Below, piece by piece: positions 24,191 to 37,769 of a stretch of DNA of 64,000 nucleotides. The notes under the pieces were generated by a model, which saw only the letters and a list, made by a program, of their open reading frames with translations, did not search any database and was not told where the DNA came from. The translations under genes were made by a program, and so were the position numbers. The stretch covers positions 7,086,583 to 7,150,582 of the forward strand of contig CM063258.1 in assembly GCA_032158295.1 (NCBI GenBank), written 5' to 3'. The DNA comes from Pycnopodia helianthoides. Its lineage: Eukaryota > Echinodermata > Asteroidea > Forcipulatida > Asteriidae. Every line of letters begins with the position of its first letter. The first letter of the stretch is position 1.

Positions 24191-27100
24191 TTAGGTCTGA
24201 TGCCCCTTCTTTTGGCGTCGCCAGAATTTCTTGAGGTCGTCATGGCCCGAAGGGGTTACCACCAGAGTCCTCTTGGCGGCGTTCTCCCACATCATTACAC
24301 CCAGATCCTTCAAAGATTAAAAAGAAAGACGTTATTATTGATGATAACGGCTGGATTTGAGAGGCAAAAATTTGCCAGAAGCTACTTGGGGGTGTGGCTG
24401 GGGTATCTTGGGGTACTTTCTTAAATATTCCTTAACCACTCCAAAACTTTCTCAACTCCATATATGCATCCAGCCAATGAGTTATCTTACAAAATGCCAT
24501 CTTGACCATCACAGGTCCAGGGTTTATACACCTAGGTGAAGAGATCCCAGTTATGGTTTTAGTGTCTTGCTCAAAGACACTTGCTTTATGACTGTCAAGG
24601 CTGGGATTTGAAAACGTTGCAATATTTACCTTCTTCATCAGAAATTTGATATTAAAGTTTTTTAAGGCCAAGTAAAAAAAACATGCCAATTGATCATTCC
24701 TGCCGTCACCTCTAAGCAGCATCCTTTTTTGTCTCCCCCTTTTTTTTGGGGGGGGGAGGGTGGGGGTGGGGGTGAGGGTATGTTTTTTATATTTTTGTCC
24801 CCAAAGAGACTAAATTTTTCATGTATTTTAGCTTCATCATGGTACCATTCTTTCAATGATTTATTTAATTTACCAATAATTTAGACCTCTAAGTTCTACA
24901 AAGTCAGCATTCTGGCGCTTTCTTCCTTGAAAAAAATATTGATAAAAATTGAGAGGCCCTCATCCTCCTCTTTCTGGAAAAAACCCAGGACAATCAACTG
25001 GTGTATTTTTTTTACTTGGCCTAATACAGTTTTGTAAGTAATTTGATAACGAGGAAAACTACCTTTGCATAATCTCTGAGAACCTCAAATTCTTGTGACG
25101 ATAGGAATTGATTGTAGACCACCCCTGAAATATAAAATAGATTAGGTTAACGCTCTATTCCAATAGCCGGTATGCACAAGCACCATCTTAAAAAAATCTT
25201 TAAAGTATACCGCAATGAATCTTGGGAAACTGAGTACAGTTAAAAAATATATCAAGCTGCTAAGATGGACGCCGTGCTGTAATTTACATGTAACTATGTC
25301 AGGTTTTGTAGTTGTTTATAGCATTGCTTCAAAATCAGTGTGTCATGATTGTTGCTCGGCCTCAGATTTTTACCCGTAATATTTTGCACGCCGATCATGT
25401 GCATTGGGACATGCATATGGGCTATTTCATAAAAACCTAGATCATTCATAATGTTGTTAGTTTGTCGGAATGTTTACCTGACTGATAGGTGAGTCTGTCT
25501 CTTTCCAATTCCCATAGTCGTATCTGATCGCTGATGGTCGCTGGAACAATTGGTACCTGGACATAAAGGAAAGGCTATCCGTGATTAGTATTTTATGCGT
25601 TGCTTTTGATTTTTTGAGTGTAAGCGTGTCTACTCTGGGACTTTAACAAAAGGCACACTGTGAGTTTGACAAACTGACCATGTCCTTGATGTGATAATAA
25701 TAATAAACCGTATCTGTATTTGTATAGGGAACTGCCAAGTCCCTGTGCGCTTAAGGAACAACAAGATACAAATCAAATACTAACGAAAGAACAAATACTG
25801 ATAAATGGTGGATAGACAAGTTTAAAGTGATTTTTGAATTGCTCAACTGTTTCCTTTGTATGCCATTCCACAGTTCAGCTGTCACATTAACTTGGAATGA
25901 CGGAGCTCCGCAAGATTTTGTAATGGGGGTGGAAGTGACAAGAAGGGACTTTGGTTTGGAACGTAAATTTCTGGAAAGAATATATTTGTGAACTAGGACC
26001 TGGAGATAAACTGGGGCTGTGCCTTGCAAACAATGAAAAGTTTGGAGGAGAATTTTAAAGTTAATTCTAACTTGAACATTGTATACAAAACCAATGGGGA
26101 CGTCCAAACAATAGAAAAACAAAGAAAGGTTGTTAATTTACTAGGTTGATAAACTTGTATGTACCTGTATGCACACACTTTCCAACCTGACAGAGACCAA
26201 TCTCTCTCATATATTGATTATGTATATTTCTGGTAATAAAACCAAGGATGCCTCATATTAGCCTGAGGAAACCTGTAAACAAGGGTGCTTGCTTTGAGAG
26301 CCAGAAACATCAGGGTTAACCCCTACTCTTCCACGATAAGCAATCTGGGTTCTTTTTCGTGCACTACCAATCCTTGTGCAAGGAACCTATGGCTTAATGT
26401 CCCATCCGAAGGACAAGGGCTGTTTTCATCAACCTTAAAGAAAATTAGCTAGAGGTCCACTATACCTATTTCTCAACACTCAGTAATATTTGGACATGGG
26501 ATAAGATGGCCAGTTTCAATGATAAGCAACTTTTAGTTCCACCTTCAGTACCATCCTACAATATCATCCTACAATGTCAGACAATTTCCCGAGTAGGATT
26601 TAGAACCCTCAGGGTTAGTTACATTCAATAGCCTCACCCTTGACAACATTTCAGGATGTGCATGCGTTCTTAGATAGTGAAGTATCTGTTCTGCTGTGAT
26701 GCCGTTTGCAACCGCTGCTTGCACACTGTCTCTCGTCAGGGCACCAACAGCCAAATTAGGAAATCTGAGGAGTCAAAAATACAATGCACCCTGTCATGCT
26801 AATCATTGAGTAAAACAAATCGGGCAGGGTATACCTTTGGTAGTTACTCCAAAAATTACCGACCATAAAAATTTACGTGGTAAAGAGCACTGGAGAGCTG
26901 TTGATATTGTAAAACATTGTTAGAACGACCCCCCTTTGGAGTAAATTTTTTACCCAAAAATTTGAATCCGAGAAATGTTTCAGGCATGAAGCCTTTCTCA
27001 GGCATCTGAAAGCACACAAGTCTATGCAACAAGTGTGTATTTCTTTCATTATTTTCTTGCCACCTTGAAGACCAATTGAGCCTAAATGTTCACATGTTTG

Positions 27101-30100
27101 TTATTTTATGCATTTATGATGGGATACACCAACGAGGATACTGGTCTTTTACAATAACCAAAAGTATACCCTCCCTTTAAGTCCATCAAACTCCCTTTCA
27201 GAGGATATAGGTGTAGATTTGCTTGCCAACAATGTGGTCCGTCCTCCCGCACTCGCTGCATGTTCCCCCCCCCCCTCCCAATGCTTGCATTGACAGTGCC
27301 AAAAGGTCACATAATTTTAAATAAATATAGCTATTTACATAATTGAATAACACCGGCAACCCATCAGGCCACCGTATTTTTAAAGCTCACAACGTAACCG
27401 TCGATGCGCCAAGGGGTTGTATACGAATAAACAATTTGCGTGATGTCATCAATCTTAATATGCTGACTGAGCAAAATCGAACAGAAGAGGGCGCCTTTTA
27501 CTGCATTCAACTTTACAGATGATCAGCTGAATTCCTTTTAAGGGGTTTCTCGATGTGCCATTGAAAATTGAAAAACACAGTACTACAAGTGTTGCTGTAC
27601 CTGGAACTTTCCTTCTTTTGTTTTTAAAACAAACTTCAGTTGCATGCCATAGTTTAAATTCTCCAACGCTAACCTGTAAAGCATTTGAGTAAAGAGGCCC
27701 AGTATTTCCACCTGAAGATCAGACTCTGTGTAAGCGTACACTCGGTAGTTGGTCTCCACAACAATGAAGCCTTCCCTGTGACTGTCTGCACTAACACTTG
27801 ATATACCTTGTTTGGGCAAGAAAATGGATAATAATAGTAATATTATATAGAACACGTTTCTACCTATAAGGTACTCAAGGCGCTTGAACAAACAGAAACA
27901 TTTTAAGATTTGTTTTCAGTTGTGAAATAGATCTATGTAGCACCTTATAAGGGTTTACAAGGTGCTTTGGCGCATTCAGCAGCTACTGCCTGAAACACGA
28001 TAAGTGTAACTGGGTTATTTTATGTGCATTCCACAACACACAGGACCTATGGCTTTACATCCCATAAGCAATAATGGTTTAGTGCCTTGCTTTTGGATAC
28101 AAGTGTAAATACCAGGACTCGAGCCCACACTTTGCTAATCAGAAACACCAGAGCTCGAGTCTAGTGTGCTTGACCACTCGGCCACAACACGCCAATAATC
28201 TTATTAACCCTTATTTACCCTAATGCCATGATTCTAATTGCAGAAATTGCCAGAATCCATACTAATCAAGTGATACGAGTTTATGTAAGATCCTTACTGC
28301 TCAATCCTCAATCAACTATATGATTTATGTGGATCCCTACTGCCTCAATCCTTCCAAATCAACTTATATGAGTTTATGTGGGATCCTACTGCCTCAATCC
28401 TTCCAAATCAACTGATATGAGTTTATGTGGGATTCCTACTGCCTCAATCCTTCCAAATCTAGATGTTAATCTCACCTGATGCTAAGTTGATTGCTAGACT
28501 GGTTGGGTAGAATCGCATGCACTTCCTCTGTAATGATGTTTAATGTAACAGCTATTGTTAAAAGTTATTATTTAATTATCTTGCATTAATTTTCTGGTAA
28601 CATTCTTACCAGTTTCTAGACATATTTTTTAGAACTACTTAATGGCCATCATTTTGTGGAATGTTTTTCATTTTCTCTCCCTCTAAAACCAGCTGGTAAA
28701 AAAAATGAGTTTACCGATTGTTAGGGTTGGTCTAACCCCAAGCATAAATTGCGCTGATCACTCCAGACCCCCTCCAATTATTGGCCTTAATCAGTACGCC
28801 GCATGGATAGCATGTCCCTAAAAAAGTTAACATCATGGCTGTCGTGGAGGTTTGAATGCTTTTGTTTGGACTCGCAGATGCTCCATAAAGTTGTAACAGA
28901 AGTTTTATTAACCCCCTACAATTATAATTCATTCTATTTTTTTCAAAATCCAATACGCACTCCCTTCCGCTTCAGCCCAAGGCCATAAAGGGAATCTCAA
29001 GTATTTACACTATTTTCTTTATGGGGCTAGTTCGAGAGGTTACACAACACACATTTCTCAGACCTAATTTTATAGGGAAGTTGGACGAACCTTTCTTTGA
29101 AACACAAGACCAAGCTCCCTGAGATGTTGTAAGAATTGTAGTTGTGACTCACTCATGTCTTCACATGAATAATCCTTAAAGAAAAGACAACCAAGAATGA
29201 TTAAATTACCAACCCAGTCAAACTTGGGAGTGTCGTGATGTGTTTTTTACAACATGGGCAATACATTAGAGTTGCCATAGTTCTCTTGCAAGTTTTGTGG
29301 TAATGATGATGTACGTGCATAAAGAAATACTGTACATGTATGTTGTCTTGAAGTCTAACATAAGCTTGTTGTACAGGACTGCTGCGAGTTTCCACTTGTT
29401 GTGCCTTAATTTCATACAAATTGCATTGATGTCATGGATGGACAAATGATGTTAACAGAGTCGGACTCTCAAGGGTTTTTCCTTTAATGATAGGATCATA
29501 GATTGATTTTTGTCAATGTACATGTAGTGCTGATTTATTGGCAAAATTTTCAAGAAAGGTACAATAAAAGTCACATGTTAAAGTTTCAGCTGAATACAGT
29601 GCTTACTTGCTGAGAAAAAGGCGAGAAAAAGGCAACAAAACTGTCACAGTATTTTCACAAGATTGTCGAATCCATCCACGTTTAGCAAGGTGACAGCCTA
29701 CCCTCAGAAATCTGAGAAACGAATCATGTCGTTTCACAGATTCAAATCTGTTATTGATATCTAATCAACGGGGGCATTTCAGACGAAACAATTTTGCAGG
29801 ATGCTTGCCACCGTTACATAACAAGTGAGCTGGATAGAAATTACACATCCTAATAATAACAGTACATGATGCAATTGTTGCATGCTGTGATGGGGTTCAT
29901 TGTGTTTTGTTTGTACACCTGAAGGGGGGAAATGCCCATTTGCCCCCAAGTGTGTACAAAACCCATGGACGGTTGTTTTGTTATAACAGAGTAATAGATT
30001 GCAGGAGGTTATATTTCTCTTTAAATTTTGTCGAACCTTGCATTTTGTTTAGTTGAACCAATTCAAACACTTTAACAGGAAGAACGTAAATGACCTATAT

Positions 30101-33100
30101 CAATGTAATGAACACCCCATACCCGGGGCTGTTTCTAATAATGTGCACGGCGTTGAACAGCAACCAACGATTGGGCACGAGCAAGGTAATGTACCCCGTG
30201 GGGTACATCACTCTTGTTCCCCTAAGCCATACACATGCGTCTTTGTAGCATATCGCGTGGTTGGTTCTCCACCAATAAAATTCACAATCTATTATCTTGG
30301 TATAACAAGCGTCTTTGTAACACATCGTGTGATTGGTTCTCGACCACTAGAATTCACAATCTATTACCGTATTTAACAAGTAGTTAGGGAAACACGTACG
30401 ATAACCCCAAGTATACAATAATGTGCATTTTGTCGTTTCCATATTTACCTTCCCAAGAGTTGAAAAGCTAAGGCGGAACAGGAACGAAAGGGCATCAACT
30501 AGATCAAGAACTCTAGACTGAAACACACAGCAGTGGAAAAATATTAATGTTACCACTCAAATATCAACTCTTAATCATAGGGCTTTTAAGGCTCCTCTTT
30601 TGAACCTTAACTGTCCCAAAATCCTATACAGGAAGTTGTCTGTCTTTGTAAGAATGGTACTACAGGCACAAATAACAGGTGTTTATCATTGGAACGAGCG
30701 TACCAATCATATCCTAATGCTTCATTTTTAAAAAGGCAAGGGCACCAAGGCGTTTTCTCCTTTGTAAAGGGCACCTCTATGAGGAAGTTGTAAAATAATT
30801 ATTGTCTATTGTAACATTTCAAGGGGCATCGAAGCAACGGCCAGGGGCATGGAGGCAGTTGCCTCCGTGAAGCATCAGGCCGGGTGTTGAGTGACTGTAG
30901 AGTGGAGGTTTAAAAGAAAAATCATGAGGGTTTCTAGCCAAAGACATGGAGGAGTTCAAGTTTTAAATTTGCAAAATTATTTGTTGTTTGTCATTCAAAT
31001 TGCTTGAATAACATTTCAGATGGAAACCTATAATCCTCCAGAAAAAAATCTGATTCAAAAAGTTTACAAGTCTTAGAATTTCAGTAAACAAAAAGTCTTG
31101 TCTTGTATGATTTTATTTAATTTAAATTGTAACAGAACACTCTCGCTGACTTGGAGTTAATCAGATGTTCTTTGGCAGATGTCATATCTTCACATAAAAT
31201 TATTTTGTTAATCTTTTTACGTAAATCAATAAAGTATTGTTAAGGAGTACACAAAACATAAGCACATTTTTTTGTCTGATCCCCTTATTACCTCAGCTGT
31301 CTCCAAGTACTGAAGCATAAAGAACCACACCTGGGATGCAGTGTCTAGGAGGAGAAACTGGAAGCCAGACGGTGTTATCACAGGCTGATTGTCCTCATTT
31401 CTAATTATGGGGGAAGAAAACACCGACAAGAAATTCACCTCAATCAACCTGTTATTTGTTTTTGACAGATTTGGGATAGATCGTGTTTTTACAAAAACAG
31501 ATATCCAAATGTACAAATTGCTCCACACACATCTGTGTAAACACCTGCAATTGTGGACCCTCCTTTGTTCAAGTCTTTGTGATGGCAACTGTGGACCACA
31601 ATGTTTTCTTTTGTGATAGCAACCGTGGACTTATTGTCCCTTTTGTTATATTTCCATGGTTTGAATGTGGCTACCTACCCACCCACACACGGGTTTGTGG
31701 GGTCCTGCTAATGATGTTCTGTTATTCCCTTTTCCAAAGAACTCCTCTGTAGGGTCCAAGTTGATTGAAGAAAAACTTTGTTCCATTATGTAAAATACCC
31801 CACAAGAGCCCTTCCGTAAGACCACACAGCTCTGTGTTACATAGGCCGTGAGCGCAGAGTCGTGCTGTAAAAGCAGAGCCATGAAGTTGGGCCAAGGTTG
31901 GACCTTGCCAAACAATAATATAAACTTCAACATTCTGAGGACACACCTACGGAACCAGTTCCAATCCATAATACATTTTGGTTTACACAACCTCATTGAT
32001 TTGCCTTATTCCTCTGTGCATGTCAAATGTGATTCGATACAGTGCCATATTTGTTGACTTGAAACAAAGCAAGGGCCAATTGCGATTGCAATGCACACTA
32101 ACTTACAATTTCATGAGTCCCGAATGCGTGAGAACATTAGCAATGTCGGGGGATAGACTTTCATCTCCTTTTGAGCCAACCAAAAAGTGAAGCACCAGCT
32201 AGAAAAGAAGACAAAACAAATGTAAACAAACATTCGGAAAGAAGTATTAAGATTGTCTCGAATGTTATAGTTTCCTCTGATGAAGACTGGTAATTTATGT
32301 GGGTGGTGTTTATTATAATCAATATTATTTTTTTATTATTTTGTCTTGTAAGTCAGCACTTTCATTTATTGTATTTTTCTTGCAAGGCAAGCCAGCTAGC
32401 ACTTTACTCTTTTTTGCTATACATGGATGTGTTTTTGATTGGGCTTGTTTATGCCTCTGATGAAGGTCCGGTTTGGATCGAAAGCTAAGGCCATCTCCCC
32501 TACATATATGCACTCTGATCTCGTGCAGAAATTGTTAAAGTCGGCAAGAGAAATAAAAATATATATGTATGTATATATATTTCATTTCTTTTGCTGACTT
32601 TAACAATTTCTGCATGAGATCAGAAGCAGCCTTAGTGCAGAATAGATCAGCATAAGCGTGAATTGAATTAGACTCTGTGCTAAGAATGACCTCATCTGTT
32701 CTTCTTTGAACAAACAGTTGCGGGCCGCAACTTTTTGACAAATGGCAAAAAGGGGTTTGTTGTTTTCATCCTAGACCAATCATAACCGAGTTTTTTTTTT
32801 TTTACAGAAACCATTTTGCTCTTAAATGAGGATGGAGCATACATTTTGAAAAGTACAAAAAAAATATAATCCCTTAAGCTGAGCCCTAGTACATTCTTTA
32901 AAGGCAGTGGATGCTTTTGATAATTACTCAAGAAATAAATTACCATAGAAACCTACTTGGTAAGGAGCAGCTGAGAGCTGCTGATAGTATAAAACATTGT
33001 GAGAAACGACTCCCTCTGAAGTAATTTAGTTTTTGAGAAAGAGGTAGCTTCTCACTAAAATATTTGAATCTGAGAAAAGCTTCAGGCATGAAGCCTTTCT

Positions 33101-36100
33101 CAGTCATTTGACAGCACACAATTCTCTGCAACAAGGGTGTTTTTTCTGCTGTTATTTTCTTGCAACTTCGATGACCAATTGGGCCCAACCATTTGAAACC
33201 ATTCGTCTGCCAAGGTTGTGTACGGTGGCACAACTGTGCACAGAACTAACTGTGTACATGCATTCCCTCATGGTATCATATTGCAGGCTGGCACAAATCT
33301 ATCATTCAAAACCACAGTGAATGGTATTGAATGGTCAGACAGCAAGAGGGTTAAAGAAAACAAATCCTGACTGATGAGTGTTTATCTTTGTTAATACCTC
33401 CCACCGATCCATTGCATATTTGTTAAGGCTATTGATGTCTTTAGCATTCTTGTCAGGTGCAGTCTTCCCAGCGCCAGACCATGGTTTGCCACTGTAGAGG
33501 GGAAAACAAAAAGTTTTAGACAAATAAAAGTAATTAGATTAATAACACAAGGTTTAGATACACTGGTGGTGCCTTCATTCACACATTGGACTCGACAAAG
33601 TAGAACCAGGAAAAGGACCTTAGACCTTGATCCTAGAGTATGCACAATTACTGTCAATGTAAACAAAATCAAGGCTGGGGGGAGTAGTCTGGCTCCTTTC
33701 AATATGGTGAGAAAAAGGATATAAAACATGGTGCGTGTCTAACTGCAATGTGTCACCGAAAATGTGCAATGCACACCAACACACAGGGAATCTGATTCAC
33801 AAAATGGCTCTATCGAGATTTGTAGTGGCTGATGACTCCAGGCGAATTGGGTCAATATAAGGGAATTTGAGAAAATACTTTTGAGGGGAAGTCTTACATC
33901 TTGGTTTTTTGTTTCAAAAACTCCCCTCATCTCTCAATGTGCATCTTAAAGGAACATTACAGAATTGGTAAGAAACAAACTTGTAAAATATACTTTTTGA
34001 TCACAGAGTTACATAAAACTTACACGGTCTAATGATGATGATAGTAGAAAACATCCCTTGAAATATTTATGTCTGAAATGCCATATTTGATGAGAAATGA
34101 GTAAACTAACTTTCCGATGGGAGTTTATCGCTCAGTGAGCGTTTTATTCATTTGTTGAATCTATATGATTTCATGCAAATGTGTAGTCGGTTTTTCACTA
34201 TTTTCTTGTGACCCAGATGGCCGATCGATCTCAAACTTCTACAGGTTTGTCAGTTTGTGTATTTGGTGGATTACATAAAGTGCTTACACTACCAGCAACT
34301 GTTTGTTAGCAAAAACCAATTCTGTAATGTTCCTTTAACTTCTTCTCCCAAGTAACGCTTTTAACGTTTGTTTCTTTATCCTTATTACCCTAAATTTGTG
34401 CATCAACTGTTTTGTCATCTTTTCCTTATATGAATTGTCTCTGATCTTTATTATAAGTTTGTTGTATTTTGTCATTGTACCCAATGTCATGTCTCTAGTC
34501 TGTTTGTCCTTTGTTGTGTGCGTTTGTATAGCGTGTCTTTCTAAAATGACTGCTTATCAAAACAGCCCCCATGCTCTCTTTGTGCATTTTATCTCACTGC
34601 GTACACAAGGTTTATTTTGGTTAAACATTTTTTTTAATGTAATACTCTTTATTTACAAATTATTTAGGTTGTTTTGATCCTCATAGACGTATGGAAATAA
34701 AATGTGAAGTTCAACTGAATGAAGCAATGCTCCACTAAAGTACATTTAGTTTGCATTTCAACATCTTTGTAAATATTTACCCGCCTAGCAGAGCGATCCG
34801 TAGATTGGCTTTGAAGATGGGGTTGAGTTGCCACCCTGGGAGACCTCCTGGAAGGGTGTTGTCATGCCAAATCCTTAAGTCAGACAAAATCTGTGCTGAT
34901 GTTTTGTGCTTTCTGTTTTGGGTAAAGATGACAAATAATCTTAAAACAAATAACAAATAGTTCATGGCCTGATATTTTGACCCTATCAGAGCGTTTTGAC
35001 CCTGGATACTTGGTAATTACTTGAGAAATACAGTACCATAAAAGCTTACTTGGTAAGAAGCACTTCAGAGCTGCTGATTGGAAACGACTCCCTCTGTCAG
35101 AAGTCATGTAGCTTTTAGAAAGAAGCAATTTCTCACTACAATGAATCTTAGGCATGAAGCTTTTCTCAGGTATTTGAAAGCCCACAATTCTATGCAGTTA
35201 TTTTATTGCAACTTTAATGACCAATTGAGCCCAAATTTTACACAGGTTTGTTATTATGTATATGTTGGGATACACCAAGTGAAGATACTAGTCTTTTACA
35301 GTTATCAAAAGTATATCCTGCCTTTAAAGACTTAGAGATAGACTCTGCTGGGGTTGAAACGTCAGGCCATTTTTTGGCATTAATACTATAGGTCCTTATG
35401 GTTGGCAAGCAGTTAAACTGCTTAACATAAACAGCTACTTCTATTTAATCTTAAAACATGTCACCTCACTATAAAATACAAATCTCTTAGCCAGTCCTCA
35501 AGCATCTAGTTCGGTTGGAGGGAAGGCAAGAGGGAGGTGTGTGGTGTGGCTGCATAATTACCCAAGATGGGCCTTCTGTACCCTTGAGAATGGGAAGGGG
35601 GAAGTTGAAAGTGCACACTCAAGATGGACTTCCTGTTCCCATTTAATAATAATAATAAAGACATTTGTAAAGCGCCTAATGCAAAAGCCTCTAAGCGCAT
35701 AAAGAGAACAATACTGCATAGGCCTACTTACTCAAGATTCTGTATATGGTCATGATGGGCCTTCTGAACCTATGGTCAAGATGGGCCTTCTGGACCCATG
35801 AGAGTGGGTGTGGGAAGGGGACACTGCATACTTACTCAAAATGGGCCTTCTGGACCCATGAGAGTGGGTGTGGGAAGGGGACACTGCATACTTACTCAAA
35901 ATGGGCCTTCTGAACCCATGAGAGTGGGTGTGGGAAGGGGACACTGCATACTTACTCAAGATGGGCCTTCTGAACCCATGAGAGTGGGTGTGGGAAGGGG
36001 ACACTGCATACTTACTCAAAATGGGCCTTCTGGACCCATGAGAGTGGGTGTGGGAAGGGGACACTGCATACTTACTCAAGATGGGCCTTCTGAACCCATG

Positions 36101-37769
36101 AGAGTGGGTGTGGGAAGGGGACACTGCATACTTACTCAAGATGGGCCTTCTGAACCCATGAGAGTGGGTGTGGGAAGGGGACACTGTATACTTACTCAAG
36201 ATGGGCCTTCTGAACCCATGAGAGTGGGTGTGGGAAGGGGACACTGCATACTTACTCAAGATGGGCCTTCTGACCCATGAGAGTGGGTGTGGGAAGGGGA
36301 CACTGCATACTTACTCAAGATGGGCCTTCTGGACCCATGATTCGACTGAGGCTTTTCGAACTGGTTGCTGGACAAACAAAACCCTGTTGACATAATGCTT
36401 GGCAAGTGTGGGCAGCTCCCTGAAGGCAAGTGAAATAGAAAAGCCATGTAGTTGTAAGTCGGCTGGACAGTGTGAGTAAGTATCTCTCCTATGGCTAAAG
36501 TGTTTTCAGGATCTGTTTGCAAAATCACACTTTTAAAGGAACATTACAGAATTGGTAAGAAAGAACTTGTAAAATACACTTTTTGATCACAGAGTTACAT
36601 AAAACTTAAACGGTCTAATGATGATACATGTAGTAGAAAACATCCCTTGAAATATTTCTGTCTGAAATGCCATATTTGATGAGAAATGAATAAACTAATT
36701 TTCCGATTGGAGTTTATCGCTCAGTGAGCATTTTATTCATTTGTTGAATCTATTATGATTTCATGCAAATGTGTAATCGGCTTTTCACTATTTTCTCGTG
36801 ACCCAGATGGCCGATCGATCTCAAACTTCTACAGGTTTGTCAGTTTATGTATATGGTGGATTTATACATAAAGTGCTTACACTGCCAGCAACTGTTTTGT
36901 TAGCAACAAATGATTCTGTAATGTTCCTTTAAGCCGGATGAAAATGCAAACAGAATCCAAGTGTTTAAGCAGCCTTTAGAACCCCATCCCCTTAATAAAA
37001 GACAGTTGGCAGCAAATGTGATTTAAAACAGTGGATGTTTACTTAATAAAACAAATTTTAACGGCCTATAACATTCTTTAAAATGTTATATGAGCCTATC
37101 TTTTAACTTGTCGTGTACCGTTATCATGACCAGCTGAGAAGCTGAGCAGCCCAAGCAAAATGCACTAAAAACTTTCATCATAACGTTGACAAAAGAAATC
37201 TACGCGCCTACCTTTAAAGTAGACCTAGAATTAAAAGGTTATTCTACAATCCATGGCATCAGACCATCATAATCATGGAGGAATAAATTAAAAATACCAG
37301 CGTATTAAAGTAACACCGTCAATCGTCATGACCGTCACTCTACCAGTCTACTATTAATTAGTACCGGTATATCTAGCATTTATTACAGAAATACAAAGTA
37401 CAGAGGCTATACACCGTAACAAAAAGGCTTTTCTTTGTTTTGTTGTTGTTTTGAACTTGTCAACTATATCACTTGTGACCTTTCCTTTAAAGTTTAAGTT
37501 TAAAATCCTTGACCGTGGCTTCACTTCAGTTGAGTTAGTGAGTCAGTTCGTCAGGTTAGTCAGTACGTGGGAGATTTGTTTGTGTTTTTTGTTCTGTAAA
37601 TACTAGGCCTAAACTGTTTTGAATTATTAATTGTAAAAGTAGTTCACCTGAAAACAGCTAGACAAGTTGCTGGATGGTTGTACAGTTTGTCTAGAACGAA
37701 TGATGGTAGCGTCTGCAAATAGCTGTGCAAATCTCTGCAAGTTAGTTTCTCTCCAATGGAGGCCGCCAT
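24191..37769 (-). CDS. GTF2H4: General transcription factor IIH subunit 4 (p52/Tfb2), complete, 14 exons
   Basis: Exons in transcript order: 37769-37648, 36419-36315, 34912-34781, 33491-33398, 32198-32107, 31400-31292, 30517-30449, 29174-29091, 28527-28476, 27785-27674, 26764-26638, 25556-25478, 25124-25063, 24307-24191 (TAA). Every junction is GT/AG, all phases agree, and the sum is 1356 nt, or 451 aa against about 462 in human. Recognisable p52 segments run in order: [140 protein letters not shown] and, at the C-terminal p8 (GTF2H5)-binding end, [17 protein letters not shown]. p52 anchors and stimulates the XPB ATPase within TFIIH for Pol II initiation and nucleotide excision repair (family knowledge). 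The start ATG follows CAAG in the context CAAGATGGCGGCC. Introns hold many short mobile elements, and intron 2 holds a 60-bp minisatellite that includes the exon 2 donor. Confidence 0.97.
26822..27180 (+). mobile_element. TTAAAGGCA-type inverted-repeat element in GTF2H4 intron 10
   Basis: GGGCAGGGTATACCTTTGGT at the left and CAAAAGTATACCCTCCCTTTAA at the right are inverted repeats; the interior matches the family. Confidence 0.75.
27925..28195 (-). mobile_element. tRNA-Ser/Leu-like SINE in GTF2H4 intron 9
   Basis: On the minus strand the head (28193-28105) reads GTGGCCGAGTGGTCAAGC (A box) and, about 60 nt on, GTGGGCTCGAGTCCTGG (B box): a class II tRNA layout with a long variable region. The body continues to about 27925. 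Related bodies occur near 26270-26430 and 24515-24600. Type 2 Pol III signals support a tRNA-derived SINE. Confidence 0.6.
28300..28460. repeat. Short tandem repeat, ~58 bp unit, three copies
   Basis: TACTGCCTCAATCCTTCCAA then ATCAACTTATATGAGTTTATGTGGGAT recurs three times in the GTF2H4 intron just downstream of exon 28527-28476. Confidence 0.75.
29480..29850 (+). mobile_element. Family D element, uninterrupted copy
   Basis: ATAGGATCATAGATTGATTT at the left; CCACGTTTAGCAAGGTGACAG in the middle is the uninterrupted form of the site that carries an inserted element at 40127-40805. GTF2H4 intron 7. Confidence 0.8.
32898..33190 (+). mobile_element. TTAAAGGCA-type inverted-repeat element in GTF2H4 intron 4
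   Basis: TTTAAAGGCAGTGGATGCTT at the left, interior TACTTGGTAAGGAGCAGCTG and ACTCCCTCTGAAGTAATTTAG; stops at CGATGACCAATTGGGCCC, so the right terminus is missing. Confidence 0.7.
33947..34338. mobile_element. TTAAAGGAACATTACAGAATTGG element, copy 1
   Basis: Terminal inverted repeats TTAAAGGAACATTACAGAATT and AATTCTGTAATGTTCCTTTAA, ending in TTAA as expected for a TTAA target. About 390 bp, in GTF2H4 intron 3. Nearly identical to 36532-36933. Confidence 0.85.
34998..35330 (+). mobile_element. TTAAAGGCA-type inverted-repeat element in GTF2H4 intron 2
   Basis: Interior TACTTGGTAAGAAGCACTTC and right end ATCAAAAGTATATCCTGCC then TTTAAAG; the left end is eroded. Confidence 0.7.
35755..36338. repeat. 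60-bp minisatellite in GTF2H4 intron 2, overlapping exon 2 end
   Basis: Eight nearly identical 60-bp units plus flanking partial units. On the gene strand each unit contains CATGGGTYCAGAAGGCCCAT, CTTGA and GTAAGTATGCAG, followed by a C/T-rich stretch (GTGTCCCCTTCCCACACCC). The unit nearest exon 2 is the exon's own 3' end and donor; the others are intronic copies of it. Older, diverged copies lie at about 35560-35640. Repeat-coded open frames on both strands here are not genes. Confidence 0.95.
36532..36933. mobile_element. TTAAAGGAACATTACAGAATTGG element, copy 2
   Basis: Same termini and interior (CCGATCGATCTCAAACTTCT, GGAGTTTATCGCTCAGTGAG) as copy 1 with only a few differences. GTF2H4 intron 1, same orientation, 2.6 kb away. 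Confidence 0.85.

Noticed and set aside
35750..36280. Long open frames on both strands (about 160-170 codons) with a 20-residue repeat
   Set aside because: They arise because the 60-bp minisatellite unit is a multiple of three; they lie in a GTF2H4 intron and have no protein character.
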